NCBI GenBank assembly: GCA_964292295.1
Contig: CAXYVC010000121.1
Span: 1-8,347 of the forward strand
Source: CAXYVC01 sp964292295
GTDB lineage: Bacteria; Acidobacteriota; Holophagae; Holophagales; Holophagaceae
Reading direction: 5' to 3'
DNA: 8,347 nt
In this document: positions 1 to 6,353 of the stretch, in pieces
Layout of the letters: each line of letters opens with the position of its first letter
Position numbering within the stretch: the stretch's first letter is position 1
Made by a program: the position numbers and the translations under genes
Notes under the pieces: model-generated
Database searches by the model: none
Told to the model about the DNA's origin: nothing
The model's input: only the letters and a program-made list of their open reading frames with translations

Positions 1-77
1 CCCAGCAGGGTTCGGATCACCAGGTCAGGGCCGCCGAAGGCCCACTCGCCGGGGTGGAGGTAGACCTCGCGGCTCAC
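1..77 (-). CDS. cheD: CheD N-terminus, partial (receptor glutamine deamidase)
   Basis: The first 25 codons of a gene that continues beyond base 1. It starts at a GTG at 77-75, 7 nt after the cheR stop, and reads MSREVYLHPGEWAFGG followed by PDLVIRTLLG. The 'LHPGE' motif followed by an 'I-x-T-LLG' strand is typical of the CheD start (usually VxLxPGExxxS...ISTVLGSC). CheD enzymes deamidate specific receptor glutamines to glutamate in the cytoplasm and often interact with CheC phosphatases. The catalytic Cys and His lie outside the window and could not be checked. No clear Shine-Dalgarno precedes the GTG, so translation is probably coupled to cheR. Context immediately after cheR supports the call. 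The alternative is a short unrelated frame, which the motif makes unlikely. Confidence 0.72.
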   Translation of the reverse strand, partial: MSREVYLHPGEWAFGGPDLVIRTLL

Positions 78-84
78 GTCGCGC

Positions 85-897
85 CTACTTCCGGTAGGCC
101 GCGGGGGCCACGGGATGCACGGAGCTGTTCACGCCGTTCAGACTCTCCGAGTGCCCCAGGAAGAAGAAGCCCCCGGGCCGCAGGCGCTCCAGCACGCGGG
201 CCACCACCTCCTGCTTCGTGGGCGTGTCGAAGTAGATGAGGACGTTCCTCAGGAAGATGGCGTCGAAGAGGCCCAGGCGCTTCATGGCCTCGGGGGGTCC
301 CACGAGGTTCAGGTGCTCGAAGGCGACGCGCTGGCGCAGGGCGCGGCTCACCAGGAGGGTTCCCGCCTGGGGGCCGGTGCCCTTCAGCAGGTAGCTCCTC
401 AGGAAGTGGGGGGGAATCCCGTCGATGCGGCCGTTCGCGTAGTGGCCGGTGCGGGCCCGGGCCAGGCTGCCCTCGCTCACGTCCGTGCCCAGGATCTCCC
501 AGGGGCAGCGGTCCCCCAGGCTGTGCTGGAGCAGCATGGCCAGGCTGTAGACCTCTTCGCCCGTGGAGCAGGCGGCGCTCCAGAGCCGGAGCGGCCTGCC
601 CGCGGGCCATCCCGCCAGCAGGCGCCCCTGGAGGAGCTCGAAGTGGCGCGGCTCGCGGAAGAAGTAGGTCTCGTGGGTGGTGATCAGGTCGATGGCCTGC
701 TGCCGCTCCTGCAGCCCCTCCGGCGAGGTGACCAGCTTGAAGTAGGCCTCGTAGGAGGTCATGCCCAGGGCACGCAGGCGCTTGGCGATGCGCTCCTGCA
801 CGAGCGTCCGCTTCTGGGGCGGCAGGTGGAGCCCCACCTCGCCCGCCAGCCATCGGCTGAAGCGGGCGAAGGTGGGTTCGCTCAGCAGGAAGCCCAC
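85..897 (-). CDS. cheR: CheR, chemotaxis receptor glutamate methyltransferase
   Basis: 270 aa, normal CheR length. It transfers methyl groups from S-adenosylmethionine to receptor glutamates. An N-terminal helical CheR_N domain spans about residues 1-75, including the conserved THETYFFRE segment (73-82). The SAM-binding methyltransferase domain follows: SAACSTGEE at 107-115, GTDVSEGSLA at 137-146, FLRNVLIYFD at 215-224, and GHSES at 249-253. The beta-subdomain contains KGTGPQAG (172-179), which resembles RGTGPHEG of enterobacterial CheR, the part that docks the receptor C-terminal pentapeptide. The GTG start at 897 is chosen because a TGAGG sequence overlapping the cheW stop lies 7 nt upstream; cheW ends 9 nt before it. 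The upstream MCP gene ends in a matching pentapeptide (HFTRF), so this CheR is probably tether-dependent (inference). Confidence 0.95.
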   Translation of the reverse strand: MGFLLSEPTFARFSRWLAGEVGLHLPPQKRTLVQERIAKRLRALGMTSYEAYFKLVTSPEGLQERQQAIDLITTHETYFFREPRHFELLQGRLLAGWPAGRPLRLWSAACSTGEEVYSLAMLLQHSLGDRCPWEILGTDVSEGSLARARTGHYANGRIDGIPPHFLRSYLLKGTGPQAGTLLVSRALRQRVAFEHLNLVGPPEAMKRLGLFDAIFLRNVLIYFDTPTKQEVVARVLERLRPGGFFFLGHSESLNGVNSSVHPVAPAAYRK

Positions 898-906
898 GGG
901 GCGGCC

Positions 907-1467
907 TCAGGCACCCACGACCGCATCCGGCCCCTCGGCGGCCCGCTCGGAGAGGCCCGCCAGCATGGCCATCTCGTCGATGGAGAGCACCTTCTGGACA
1001 TTCAGCAGCAGGATGAACTTGCCATCCACCTTGCCCATGCCGCTGACGAAGTCCGCGCGGATGCGCGTGCCGAAGTTCGGAGGCGGCTCGATCTCACTCA
1101 AGGGCAGCGCGATCACCTCCTGCACCGCGTCCACCACGATGCCGATCTGCTGGACCGCCTCCTCGTGCTTGACCTCCATGATGACGATGCAGGTGCGCTT
1201 GCGGGCCTCGGTGGCCCCGCGCCCGAAGCGCAGGCTGAGGTCGATCACGGGCACCACCGCCCCCCGGAGGTTCATCACCCCCCGGATGAAGGGCGGGACC
1301 AGGGGCACCTCGGTGGGCGCCGCGTACTCGATGATTTCGCGGATGCTCAGGATGTCGATCCCGTAACTCTCCCCTCCCAACAGGAAGGTGAGGTAGTTCC
1401 GGACATCCACGGTGGCCGTTTCGACCTGGGTGGTCTTGCGGCTCCGCACGGGAAGCATGTCAGCCAT
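907..1467 (-). CDS. cheW: CheW, chemotaxis coupling protein
   Basis: 186 aa. CheW is the cytoplasmic adaptor linking receptor hairpin tips to the P5 domain of CheA in signalling arrays. A short N-terminal extension (about residues 1-22) precedes a complete CheW domain: NYLTFLLGGESYGIDILSIRE (24-44, shown by its YGIDI core), PFIRGVMNLRGAVVPVIDL (59-77) containing the hallmark NLRG, GIVVDAV (109-115), and GMGKVDGKFILLL with the terminal helix (143-170). The ATG at 1467 is preferred over the in-frame ATG at 1458 because GGGGTGG lies just upstream of it and it begins 10 nt after the MCP stop. An open frame extends further upstream into the MCP gene but has no ribosome site. The C-terminal tail (172-186) is slightly longer than in E. 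coli CheW and has no recognised role. Confidence 0.95.
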   Translation of the reverse strand: MADMLPVRSRKTTQVETATVDVRNYLTFLLGGESYGIDILSIREIIEYAAPTEVPLVPPFIRGVMNLRGAVVPVIDLSLRFGRGATEARKRTCIVIMEVKHEEAVQQIGIVVDAVQEVIALPLSEIEPPPNFGTRIRADFVSGMGKVDGKFILLLNVQKVLSIDEMAMLAGLSERAAEGPDAVVGA

Positions 1468-1477
1468 GGTCCACCCC

Positions 1478-3121
1478 CTAGAAGCGGGTGAAGTGGGCTT
1501 CATCCACCTCGTCGTGCCCCTTGGCGCGGCCAAAGGCCTTGGCGGGCTTGCCGGGCGCCTTGCGCGCCTGACGCCCGCCGCGCAGGGCCTCCCCACCCAC
1601 GTTGAAGTAGCTCAGGAGTTCCTGGAGGCTCTCCGCCTGGCTGCTCATCTCCTCGGCGGTGCTGGCCAGCTCCTCGCTGGCGGAGGCCGTCTGCTGGGTG
1701 GCACCGTTCACCTGCTGCACCGCGCCACTGATCTGGGATACGCCGGAGGCCTGCTCGTTGGAGGCCGCGGCGATCTCCTGCACCAGGTCGGAGGTGCGGG
1801 TGATGGAAGCCACGATCTCGTCCAGCAGCTTCCCGGCGCGCTCGGCCAGCTCCACGCTGCCGCTGGCCACGGTGCCGATCTCCTGGGCCGCCACCTGGCT
1901 GCGCTCCGCCAGCTTGCGCACTTCCGCCGCCACCACCGCGAAGCCCTTGCCGTGCTCGCCCGCCCGGGCCGCCTCGATGGCGGCGTTCAGGGCCAGCAGG
2001 TTCGTCTGGTAGGCGATGTCGTCGATGATGCCGATGCGGTCGGCGATCTGCTTCATCGCGGAGACGGTCTTGCCCACGGCGTCCCCGCCCTCCTTGGCCT
2101 CCCGCGCGGCCTTCGTGGCCATCCCTTCGGTGACCTTCGCGTTCTCGTTCGTCTGGTTGATGCTCGCGCTCATCTCCTCGACGCTGGCGGTCACCTCCTC
2201 CACGCTGGCGGCCTGCTCGCTGGCGCCCTGGCTGAGGCTCTGGCTGGTGGCGCTCACCTCCTCGCTGGCGCTGGCCAGGTTCGCGGCGGCGCCCAGCCCC
2301 TCGGTGATGATGCTGGAGAGCTTCTCCACCATCTCCTTCATGGCGTAGAGCAGGCTGCCCTTGGCGCGGGCGTCCACCTCCACCTCGATGGTGAGGTCGC
2401 CGCCGGCGATGCGCTTCACCACGTCCGCCGCGTAGGCGGGTTCGCCGCCCAGGTCGCTCGTGATGCTCTTGGTCACCAGCAGGGCCGAGGCCACGCCCAG
2501 GGCGATGGCCACCAGCACGAGGACGATCTGCAGGTTGCGGGAGGTGGCCATGGCGGCAAGAGCCTCGTCGCCCACCTTCTTGCTCAGATTCTGCTCGTAG
2601 TCGGAGATCTCCTCGACCGCAACACGCAGCTCGGCAAGCTTGGGCCGGATTTCGTTGTTGCGGATGTCGTTGGCCTCAGCCTTCTTGCCCTGGTCCAGCA
2701 GGGGGATGACCCTCTCCAGGCTCTTCCACATGTCCTCCCGGAGAGTCTTGGCGCGCTTCAGCAGTTCCTTCTCCTTGTCGGAGGTGGTCGCGGCATAGGT
2801 CTCGGTGAAGAGCTTGCCGATGGCCCCGGCGGACTTCAGGTACTCGTCCTGGGCCTTCTGCATTTCCGCCTTGGCCACCTGGAGTTCCTGGGGCGTGGCC
2901 GCCAGGAAGAGGCCCCGCTGGGCCGTCCCGATCTTGTGGGAGCCGATGACCACGTCCTTGGCCAGGACCAGCTCGGCCACGTTCTGTTCCAGGATCATCT
3001 TCAGATCGCGCGAGGTGGTGGAGAGGGCGAGGAGGCTCACCACCGCCATGATGCACATCAGGCCCAGCACCAGTCCGAAGGACAGGGCCAGCCGGGCGGA
3101 AACTTTCATGTTCTTGAGCAT
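1478..3121 (-). CDS. Methyl-accepting chemotaxis protein with 4HB periplasmic sensor and HAMP
   Basis: 547 aa transmembrane receptor. Visible order: cytoplasmic start; TM1 about 12-33; an all-helical periplasmic region about 34-195 of the 4HB_MCP type; TM2 about 196-217 (IVLVLVAIALG); HAMP about 218-270 with the GGDLTIEV segment at 240-247; and the signalling hairpin about 271-505. The hairpin tip is canonical: IAYQTNLLALNAAIEAARAG, then EHGKGFAVVAAEVRKLAERS (369-408). Candidate methylation stretches include SEEVS (286-290) and ASEELAS (481-487). A flexible basic linker (about 508-541) leads to a C-terminal HFTRF, fitting the x-[HFYW]-x-x-[HFYW] tether for CheR/CheB. The start at 3121 has an ideal GGAGG at 3131-3127, 5 nt upstream; an in-frame ATG at 3109 is less well placed. 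It lies 31 nt after cheA and 10 nt before cheW. The ligand is unknown. Confidence 0.95.
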   Translation of the reverse strand: MLKNMKVSARLALSFGLVLGLMCIMAVVSLLALSTTSRDLKMILEQNVAELVLAKDVVIGSHKIGTAQRGLFLAATPQELQVAKAEMQKAQDEYLKSAGAIGKLFTETYAATTSDKEKELLKRAKTLREDMWKSLERVIPLLDQGKKAEANDIRNNEIRPKLAELRVAVEEISDYEQNLSKKVGDEALAAMATSRNLQIVLVLVAIALGVASALLVTKSITSDLGGEPAYAADVVKRIAGGDLTIEVEVDARAKGSLLYAMKEMVEKLSSIITEGLGAAANLASASEEVSATSQSLSQGASEQAASVEEVTASVEEMSASINQTNENAKVTEGMATKAAREAKEGGDAVGKTVSAMKQIADRIGIIDDIAYQTNLLALNAAIEAARAGEHGKGFAVVAAEVRKLAERSQVAAQEIGTVASGSVELAERAGKLLDEIVASITRTSDLVQEIAAASNEQASGVSQISGAVQQVNGATQQTASASEELASTAEEMSSQAESLQELLSYFNVGGEALRGGRQARKAPGKPAKAFGRAKGHDEVDEAHFTRF

Positions 3122-3126
3122 GGATT

Positions 3127-3131
3127 CCTCC
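3127..3131 (-). promoter_or_regulatory. Shine-Dalgarno of the 4HB receptor gene
   Basis: A perfect GGAGG on the minus strand, 5 nt before the ATG at 3121. It decides the start between ATG 3121 and the in-frame ATG at 3109, which has no comparable site. Confidence 0.75.
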
Positions 3132-3152
3132 GGAAAGGGGTGGCGAATAGGG

Positions 3153-5315
3153 TCAGTGCGGGAAGGCTTCGCCCACGGCGCTGTGCTCGTGGGAACAGGC
3201 TTCGCGGATGAGGGAGGGCACGTCGAGGATCAGGGCCACCTGGCCGCTGCCCAGGATGGTGGAGCCGCTGACGGACTTCAGGCCGGAAAAGAGCTGGCCC
3301 AGGGGCTTGATGACGGTCTGGAACTCGCCGTGGAGGACGTCCACCACGAGGCCGGCCTTCTGCTCGCCGGAGCTGACCACCACCACGTTCTCCCGGGCGG
3401 GGGGGGCGCCGGGAAAGCCGAAGAGGTCCCGCAGGCGCACGAGCGGGAGCACCTCGCCCCGCAGGTTCACGTAGCCGCCGCGCCGCGCGCCGGTCTCCGC
3501 CTCCTGGGCCACGCACTCCAGGATCATGTCCAGGGGCACCACGAAGACCCGGCCGGCGGACTCCACCAGGAAGCCGTCGATGATGGCCAGGGTGAGGGGC
3601 AGGCGCAGGCGGAAGGTGGCCCCCTGCCCGGCTTCGCTGTCGATCTCGATGGTCCCGCGCAGGGCGTCGATGTTCCGGCGCACCACGTCCATGCCCACGC
3701 CGCGGCCCGAGAGGTTGGTCACCTGGGCCACCGTGCTGAAGCCCGGCTCGAAGATCATGCGGAAGATCTCCTGGTCGGAGAGGGCCTGGTCCGGCTGCAC
3801 GAGGCCGCGCTCCAGGGCCTTGGAGAGGATGCGGTCCTTGTCCAGACCAGCACCATCGTCCGAAACCTCGATCACGATGCTGCCGGACTCGTGGTAGGCG
3901 TTCAGCCACAGGTTGCCCCGCTCGGGCTTGCCCTTCTCGCGGCGCACCTCCATGCGCTCGATGCCGTGGTCGATGGCGTTGCGCACCAGGTGGGTGAGGG
4001 GATCCGTGAGCTTCTCCACCATGGACTTGTCGAGTTCGGTGTCCGCCCCGCTGATGTGCAGGTCGATGTCCTTGTCCAGCTCCTGGGAGAGGTCGCGCAC
4101 CACGCGGGGGAAGCGGGCGAAGACGTCCCCCACCTGGACCATGCGCATGGACAGCGCGCCGCCCCGGATCTGCTCGATGAGGTTGCTGATGTGCTGGGTC
4201 GCCTCCACCAGCTCGCCGGACCGGGACTTCCGGGCCATGAGGTTGGCCGAGGCGCCGGCGATGACCAGCTCGCCCACCAGGTCGATGAGGTGGTCCAGCC
4301 GCGCGGCCTCCACCTTGATGAAGCGGGCCTCCCGGCGCTTCTCCTCGGAGACCTTCTGCTTGGTCAGCGCCGCCTGGACGACGGGCGCCGGCACGTCACG
4401 CTCCTCCACGAGCACCTCCCCCAGCCGCTTGGCGGGCCGGTTCGGACCTGCCTGTTCCGCTGCCGCCTGCTGGATCGCGAGGCCCTCCTCGAGCTCGTGC
4501 TGGGTGAGCGCGCCGCAGCGCACGAGGATGTCGCCGAGGCGCAGGGGATCCTCGGGCAGGCTTTGGATGAGTTCAATGTATTCGGCGACCTTGCTGCGCG
4601 GCGGCAGGATGCGGATGTGGCTCCCGGCCAGCACGAATTCGAAGACGCCCTCGATGGCGGCCTTGTCGGCCTGGGTCTCCAGGGCCACCTCGAAACCCAG
4701 ATAACAGGCCTCCGGATCCATCTCGTCCAGGCCGGGCAGCGGGTCCAGGAGCGTGACGACGTGGACGATGCGCCCCAGGGTTCCGAGGTAGCGCAGGAAG
4801 GACGCGGGATCCATGCCGTTGGCGAGGATGTCCTTCGCAAAGCGCAGGCTTAAGTGCCAGGTTCCGTTTCCTGAGGCTTCCACCGTCTCGAGTGCGTGGA
4901 CCGGCGTGGGTGCTTGGCCCGCGGGAGCGGCGTGCTCGTAGGGAGCAAGCTGCTCCACCAGCGCCTGCCCCTCGGCCGGGTCCACGTCCTCCCCCTGGGC
5001 GAGCATCTCCACCTGCATCTCCACGAAATCCCGGCAGGCGAGCAGCAGGTTCACCAGCTTCTCGTCCATGGCCAGCTCACCGCCCCGCAGGCGGTCCAGC
5101 ACGCTTTCCACCCGGTGGGTGAAGCCCACGATGGCCTCGAAGCCAAAGAGGCCCGCGCTGCCCTTGATGGTGTGGATGGCGCGGAAGAGCGCGTTCATCG
5201 CCTCCTGGCGCTGGGAGGGCGGGAGCATCTCGTGGTTCAGGATGCCCTGCTCCATCTCGGCCAGGAGCTCGCGGGCTTCCTCGAAGAAGGTCTGCTTGGC
5301 GCGTTCCAGGTCCAT
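3153..5315 (-). CDS. cheA: CheA, chemotaxis histidine kinase with an added MshEN-like insert
   Basis: 720 aa. It autophosphorylates on the P1 histidine in trans and donates phosphate to response regulators. P1/Hpt is about 1-125 with AIHTIKGSAG (46-55), so H48 is the phosphorylated histidine. A P2-like regulator-docking domain spans about 150-240. Residues 259-320 hold two 24-residue R-L-G-x-x-L-V repeats resembling MshEN motifs. P3 dimerisation helices are about 331-395, followed by the P4 ATPase: N box HLVRNAIDHG (442-451), G1 DDGAG (486-490), F box EPGFST (523-528), G2 GRGVGMD (537-543). P5, the CheW-like domain, is about 577-706 with NLRGEVLPL (617-625). The ATG at 5315 has a GGAGGG 7 nt upstream and begins 2 nt after the STAS stop; the same frame stays open to 5663 but without support. 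It is somewhat longer than E. coli CheA (654 aa) because of the insert. Confidence 0.96.
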   Translation of the reverse strand: MDLERAKQTFFEEARELLAEMEQGILNHEMLPPSQRQEAMNALFRAIHTIKGSAGLFGFEAIVGFTHRVESVLDRLRGGELAMDEKLVNLLLACRDFVEMQVEMLAQGEDVDPAEGQALVEQLAPYEHAAPAGQAPTPVHALETVEASGNGTWHLSLRFAKDILANGMDPASFLRYLGTLGRIVHVVTLLDPLPGLDEMDPEACYLGFEVALETQADKAAIEGVFEFVLAGSHIRILPPRSKVAEYIELIQSLPEDPLRLGDILVRCGALTQHELEEGLAIQQAAAEQAGPNRPAKRLGEVLVEERDVPAPVVQAALTKQKVSEEKRREARFIKVEAARLDHLIDLVGELVIAGASANLMARKSRSGELVEATQHISNLIEQIRGGALSMRMVQVGDVFARFPRVVRDLSQELDKDIDLHISGADTELDKSMVEKLTDPLTHLVRNAIDHGIERMEVRREKGKPERGNLWLNAYHESGSIVIEVSDDGAGLDKDRILSKALERGLVQPDQALSDQEIFRMIFEPGFSTVAQVTNLSGRGVGMDVVRRNIDALRGTIEIDSEAGQGATFRLRLPLTLAIIDGFLVESAGRVFVVPLDMILECVAQEAETGARRGGYVNLRGEVLPLVRLRDLFGFPGAPPARENVVVVSSGEQKAGLVVDVLHGEFQTVIKPLGQLFSGLKSVSGSTILGSGQVALILDVPSLIREACSHEHSAVGEAFPH

Positions 5316-5317
5316 GG

Positions 5318-5620
5318 TCAGGCCCTCCCCGCCAGCTCGGCCTCCAGCCCGTAGAGCGCGACGAGGTCGCGCACGGGCTGGCTGAGGTCCAGCAGTTCCA
5401 GGGGGTTCGCCTGGGCCCGGGAGGCCCGCAGCGCGGCCAGGATGACCTGGAGCGCGGCGGTGTCGCATTCCGTGACCCTCGACAGGTCCAGCTCCGCCCC
5501 ATGGCCCTCGTCCAACGCGGCGGAGAGCTCCTCCCGGAAGGCGCGGGCCCGGTAGATCGTCAGCTCGCCCTCGGGGCAGAGCCGCGGTCGACTGTCGGCA
5601 TGTTCGGTGCCCTGTTTCAT
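5318..5620 (-). CDS. STAS-domain protein of a chemotaxis operon
   Basis: 100 aa single STAS domain. Visible features are strand GELTIYRA (18-25), LDLSRVTECDTAALQVIL (45-61 region) and the C-terminal helix PVRDLVALYGLEAEL. This resembles the SpoIIAA/MlaB-like fold where 'DLS-x-V-x-x-x-D-S/T-x-G' carries a phosphorylatable Ser/Thr; here the position is T54, and the usual following Gly is Ala (A56). Standalone STAS genes are common just upstream of cheA in many phyla, but their role there is not well defined. The ATG at 5620 overlaps the stop of the upstream response regulator (ATGA), and GGGAGG lies 5 nt upstream, so translation is coupled. No partner kinase or phosphatase for a classical anti-sigma switch is visible nearby. 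STAS identity is confident; function is unknown. Confidence 0.88.
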   Translation of the reverse strand: MKQGTEHADSRPRLCPEGELTIYRARAFREELSAALDEGHGAELDLSRVTECDTAALQVILAALRASRAQANPLELLDLSQPVRDLVALYGLEAELAGRA

Positions 5621-6018
5621 GCAAACCTCCCTGCCTGCTCGGATGGATGGAGGAGCGCGGCAATGGCGGCCCGCAGCTCCCTGGAATCGAAGGGGAAGAG
5701 CTTCAGCACCCAGGCGCTGGCCCCGAGCTCCATGCAGGCCTCGCGGAGCTCCGGGCGCTCGGAGCTCGTGGTGAGCATCACGACGGGAATGCGCGGACGG
5801 CTGCCCTCGCCCGCCAGGGCCCTGAGCAGCCCCAGGCCGTCCAGCCTGGGCATGTGGAGGTCGCTCACCACCACGTCCGCCGGGGCCTCCGCAAGGCGCG
5901 CCAGGGCATCCTGGCCATCCGCGGCCTCCCGCACCTGGTAGCCGGCCTCCTCGAGGGCCATGCGAAGCACCTGCCGGAGGCTGGCACTGTCGTCCACGAT
6001 GAGGATGGATCCGCCCAT
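5617..6018 (-). CDS. Single-domain response regulator (CheY-like receiver)
   Basis: 133 aa receiver domain without output domain. Acidic pocket D9-D10 (ILIVDDS), phosphoacceptor D53 (VVSDLHMPR), switch Thr at T83/T84 (VVMLTTSS), and the conserved Lys at K106 (WVLKLF) are all present, so it should accept phosphate from CheA. Oddity: the residue after the conserved Lys is Leu (L107) instead of the near-invariant Pro of the K-P cis peptide. It is also slightly longer than CheY at the C-terminus (tail about 124-133). It begins 10 nt after the broken cheY and ends in an ATGA overlap with the STAS gene. Because the neighbouring cheY has lost its phosphoacceptor, this is the only intact receiver visible in the window. 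Whether it drives the motor or acts as a phosphate sink cannot be decided from sequence. Confidence 0.93.
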   Translation of the reverse strand: MGGSILIVDDSASLRQVLRMALEEAGYQVREAADGQDALARLAEAPADVVVSDLHMPRLDGLGLLRALAGEGSRPRIPVVMLTTSSERPELREACMELGASAWVLKLFPFDSRELRAAIAALLHPSEQAGRFA

Positions 6019-6028
6019 GCTGGCCCCG

Positions 6029-6220
6029 TCACATCATGAGCTTCGAGACCGCCGCCAGCATCTGCTGGGGCTGGAAAGGCTTCACGACCCAGGCCCGGGC
6101 ACCGGCCTCCTGGCCCTGCTTCTTCTTTTCCGCCTCGGACTCGGTGGTGAGCATGATCACCGGCATGAACTTCAGGTCCGGCTTCTCCTTGAGGGTCCTC
6201 AGGAGCGTGAGGCCATCCAT
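6029..6220 (-). CDS. Possible separately translated C-terminal CheY fragment
   Basis: 63 codons starting at the ATG of the MDGLTLLR segment and ending at the original cheY stop. A perfect GGAGG at 6232-6228 lies 7 nt before this ATG, and the N-terminal frame terminates 19 nt downstream of it, so reinitiation is physically plausible. The product would contain alpha3-beta4-alpha4-beta5-alpha5 with the switch Thr and conserved Lys, but no acidic pocket and no phosphoacceptor. It cannot fold as a full receiver. Expression is an inference; the alternative is simply decayed sequence. Confidence 0.25.
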   Translation of the reverse strand: MDGLTLLRTLKEKPDLKFMPVIMLTTESEAEKKKQGQEAGARAWVVKPFQPQQMLAAVSKLMM

Positions 6221-6339
6221 TCGAGGGCCTCCACGCCGTCCCCCGCCTCCAGCACCTCGTAGCCGGCCCCGGTCAGGGTGATCTTGACCACCTGCCGGAG
6301 ACTCACGCTGTCGTCCACAATCAGGATGCACTTCGCCAT
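6029..6339 (-). pseudogene. cheY: cheY with internal deletion removing the phosphoacceptor Asp and breaking the frame
   Basis: The ATG at 6339 opens a typical CheY: MAKCILIVDDSVSLRQ, then VVKITLTGAGYEVLEAGDGVEAL (in frame to 6223). The sequence then jumps directly to the helix-3 segment MDGLTLLRTLKEKP in another frame and continues through VIMLTTES (switch Thr) and VVKPFQ (conserved Lys) to a TGA at 6029-6031. The segment carrying beta-3 and the phosphorylated Asp is absent. By comparison with the adjacent paralogue, 19 residues should separate 'DGxxAL' from 'xDGLxLLR', but only 2 nt (GA) do, so about 55 bp are missing. The first frame stops at a TGA (6201-6199) after 46 aa. The intact gene would encode about 121 aa, normal for CheY. 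Either a real mutation or an assembly or sequencing error is possible. It lies 14 nt after the MCP-like gene. Confidence 0.85.
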
Positions 6340-6353
6340 GAAGGGTTCCGCCT

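Noticed and set aside
1468..1596. Longer CheW starting at 1596
   Set aside because: The extra residues are Arg/Pro-rich, overlap the receptor C-terminus in another frame, and lack a ribosome site. The ATG at 1467 is well placed.
115..4853. Very long plus-strand open frames (115-1491, 1412-3211, 2805-4853)
   Set aside because: They lie opposite well-identified cheR, cheW, receptor and cheA genes. Their products are His/Gly/Leu-rich low-complexity sequence without domains, as expected from high-GC antisense frames.
5316..5663. N-terminal extension of CheA to an upstream start at 5663
   Set aside because: The extension overlaps the STAS gene out of frame, has no domain resemblance and no ribosome site. 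The ATG at 5315 starts exactly at the Hpt domain with a good GGAGGG.
6029..6339. Programmed frameshift joining the two halves of cheY
   Set aside because: A frameshift would not restore the missing ~19 residues with the phosphoacceptor, and there is no slippery heptamer at the junction. A deletion explains the sequence better.
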